Source: Agromyces sp. (GTDB taxonomy: Bacteria; Actinomycetota; Actinomycetes; Actinomycetales; Microbacteriaceae). Taken from it: a stretch of DNA of 6,958 bases. How positions within the stretch are numbered: the first letter of the stretch is position 1; every line of letters starts with the position of its first letter. The DNA is taken from the NCBI GenBank assembly GCA_031178025.1, contig JAPSJU010000108.1:1-6958 (forward strand). Reading direction: 5' to 3'. The notes beneath the pieces were generated by a model that saw nothing but the letters and a program-made list of their open reading frames with translations, did no database searches and was not told the origin of the DNA. The translations under genes were made by a program, and so were the position numbers. Shown here one piece after another: positions 5,797 to 6,958 of this stretch.

Positions 5797-6192
5797 TCAG
5801 CCTGATGCGGTGGCGTCGTACTCGCCCACCACGGCGCCCGCGGCCGCCCGGTGCGCGCGATGGCGCACGAGCACGGTCGCGGCGATGCCGGCGAGGAGGA
5901 CGAACACGATTGTGAGCGCCGTGAGCGCGAACCAGTTCGCGTCGAGCGCGAGCACCAGGCCGGCTGCGACGACCGTGATCGCGGCAGCGGCGAGCTTCGA
6001 GCCGATCTTCAGCCGCAATGCCGGGCTGAGTCGTCCGTCGGCGGTGTCGCCGTCGGCGAGCAGCAGGTCGGCGAACGAGTCGACCGTGGCGAAGAGCGCG
6101 CCCGAGTACGCGAGCGCGCACCCGAGCGCGCCCCAGAGGTTCGGTGCCTTCGGTGCTGCGGCGGCTTCGGCGAGCACGGCGACGATGTCCAT
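5797..6192 (-). CDS. Small hypothetical membrane protein, about three transmembrane helices
   Basis: This 131-residue protein is not one I recognise. It has hydrophobic segments at about 18-45 (possibly one long helix), 65-83 and 87-108, joined by a short polar loop containing DGDTADGR (47-54). A basic stretch (RHRAHR, 110-115) follows the last helix, and the tail ends in EYDATASG. The basic end suggests that the C-terminus faces the cytoplasm. The ATG at 6192 is chosen because it begins just before the hydrophobic part and a promoter-like pair lies directly upstream; the frame is open further upstream but that stretch has no protein-like signal. It converges on the ROK kinase with only 23 bases between their stops, and lies 52 bases downstream of the MFS transporter on the same strand. 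Function cannot be stated. Confidence 0.75.
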   Translation of the reverse strand: MDIVAVLAEAAAAPKAPNLWGALGCALAYSGALFATVDSFADLLLADGDTADGRLSPALRLKIGSKLAAAAITVVAAGLVLALDANWFALTALTIVFVLLAGIAATVLVRHRAHRAAAGAVVGEYDATASG

Positions 6193-6200
6193 GTCAGCGG

Positions 6201-6230
6201 ATGCTACGGGGTCCCGCGCCGGCGGCGCAA
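6201..6230 (-). promoter_or_regulatory. Candidate promoter of the small membrane protein
   Basis: Minus-strand TTGCGC (6230..6225) and TAGCAT (6206..6201) are 18 bases apart, and the ATG at 6192 begins 8 bases after the second element. No Shine-Dalgarno sequence precedes the ATG. This fits a leaderless transcript started within the 52-base gap after the transporter, although read-through from the transporter is also possible. Confidence 0.4.
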
Positions 6231-6244
6231 CGGGCGGGATCATC

Positions 6245-6958
6245 TCACCGGGACGCGCGCTCATCCTCGAGGAATCGCGGTCGCGACACCACGAGGCCGG
6301 CGACGGCGGCAGGGACGGCCGAGGCGAGCAGCACGAGGAGCGGCCAGGTCCAGCCGCCCGTGAGATCGTGCAGCACTCCCACGGCGAGCGGTCCGACCGC
6401 CACGGCGAGATAGCCGACCGACTGCACGAACCCCGACAGCGCGACGGCACCCGAGTGGGATCGCGTGCGGAGGTTGATGAGGACGAGGGCGAGCGGGAAG
6501 AGGAGCGGTCCGGTGCCCACGAGCGCCACCCACAGCCACGTCGCCGACGCCGGGGCGAGCAGGAGGCCGAGGTACCCGGCGACGATGCAGGCGACGGCGA
6601 CGGCGACGAGCAGGCGGACCCTGCCGTAGCGCGTGACGAGCATCGGCACGAGCAGGGCGCACGGCAGCCCCATGGCGGCGTACAGCGAGAGCAGCGCGCC
6701 GGCCTCGGCGTGGGACGTGCCGGCGATGTCGTGGAGCATCGGCGGCAGCCAGGCGAACAGCGCGTACGCGTTGAAGCCGGACACGGTGAACACCGTGGTG
6801 AGCGACCATGCGAGCGGCGAGCGGAGCGCATAGCGGAGCAGGCCCCGCTCCACCTGCTCGGGCAGCGCCGCCGGCGCCTGCCGACGTGGATGCACGAGCA
6901 GCGCGATCCACGGAAGCAGCGAGACGGCGGCCACGATCGCCCACCCGCCGAGCGAGAC
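6245..6958 (-). CDS. MFS transporter, CynX/NimT-like, C-terminal part (partial, start beyond window)
   Basis: The frame is open from the right edge to the TGA at 6247..6245 and gives 237 residues, roughly the second half of a 12-helix major facilitator protein. It shows a short cytoplasmic linker with basic residues (HPRRQ, then a region up to LRYALRS) followed by six hydrophobic helices. The first of these, FNAYALFAWLPPMLHDIAGT, and the following AEAGALLSLYAAMGLP resemble the seventh and eighth helices of the CynX/NimT group (cyanate and 2-nitroimidazole transporters). An R-Y-G-R-V-R motif follows in the loop after the eighth helix, the usual MFS repeat motif. The GTG at 6934 is internal to the protein and not its start. 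The substrate cannot be told from this half. The small membrane protein lies 52 bases downstream on the same strand. Confidence 0.85.
   Translation of the reverse strand, partial: VSLGGWAIVAAVSLLPWIALLVHPRRQAPAALPEQVERGLLRYALRSPLAWSLTTVFTVSGFNAYALFAWLPPMLHDIAGTSHAEAGALLSLYAAMGLPCALLVPMLVTRYGRVRLLVAVAVACIVAGYLGLLLAPASATWLWVALVGTGPLLFPLALVLINLRTRSHSGAVALSGFVQSVGYLAVAVGPLAVGVLHDLTGGWTWPLLVLLASAVPAAVAGLVVSRPRFLEDERASR

Noticed and set aside
5774..5812. Possible bidirectional terminator between the convergent ROK and membrane protein genes
   Set aside because: Only a 4-bp AGGC/GCCT stem and an overlapping near-palindrome (GGCGAGGCCTGCC) are present, with no T tract. The imperfect direct repeat GCCYGATGCGGYG (5774-5786 and 5800-5812) is short and partly coding.

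Overview
The window is GC-rich, densely coded, double-stranded chromosomal DNA. Short gene gaps, GTG starts, near-leaderless promoter layouts and the protein types point to a high-GC actinobacterium, probably of the Microbacteriaceae type; the family assignment is inference. No RNA gene, CRISPR array, insertion sequence or phage gene was seen.

Layout, left to right. Positions 1-107 (minus) hold the first 35 codons of a protein with an alanine-dehydrogenase/PNT-type N-terminus, most like N5-(carboxyethyl)ornithine synthase. A 159-base gap with no clear gene follows. From 4729 down to 267 (minus) runs a compact four-gene operon: a SorC/DeoR-type sugar-binding regulator, deoC (deoxyribose-phosphate aldolase), a full-length aldehyde dehydrogenase, and a short aldehyde-dehydrogenase-like protein that has lost its catalytic half. 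The last three genes are spaced 10 bases apart and then overlap by 4 bases. DeoC splits deoxyribose-5-phosphate into glyceraldehyde-3-phosphate and acetaldehyde. The dehydrogenase pair probably removes the acetaldehyde, and the regulator probably senses a sugar phosphate and controls the set.

A ROK-family sugar kinase (4841-5773, plus) diverges from this operon. The 111-base divergent gap carries a perfect 16-bp palindrome (4789-4804) and a plausible promoter on each strand, so one operator could serve both sides. Convergent with the kinase are a small three-helix membrane protein of unknown function (5797-6192, minus) and, upstream of it, the C-terminal part of an MFS transporter of CynX/NimT type that runs off the right edge.

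The most interesting item is the dehydrogenase pair. Together the two proteins reproduce the domain order of ALDH16 (an active ALDH domain followed by a truncated, inactive ALDH-like domain), but as two translationally coupled genes. The usual C-terminal ALDH strand motif is missing from the active protein and present on the inactive one.
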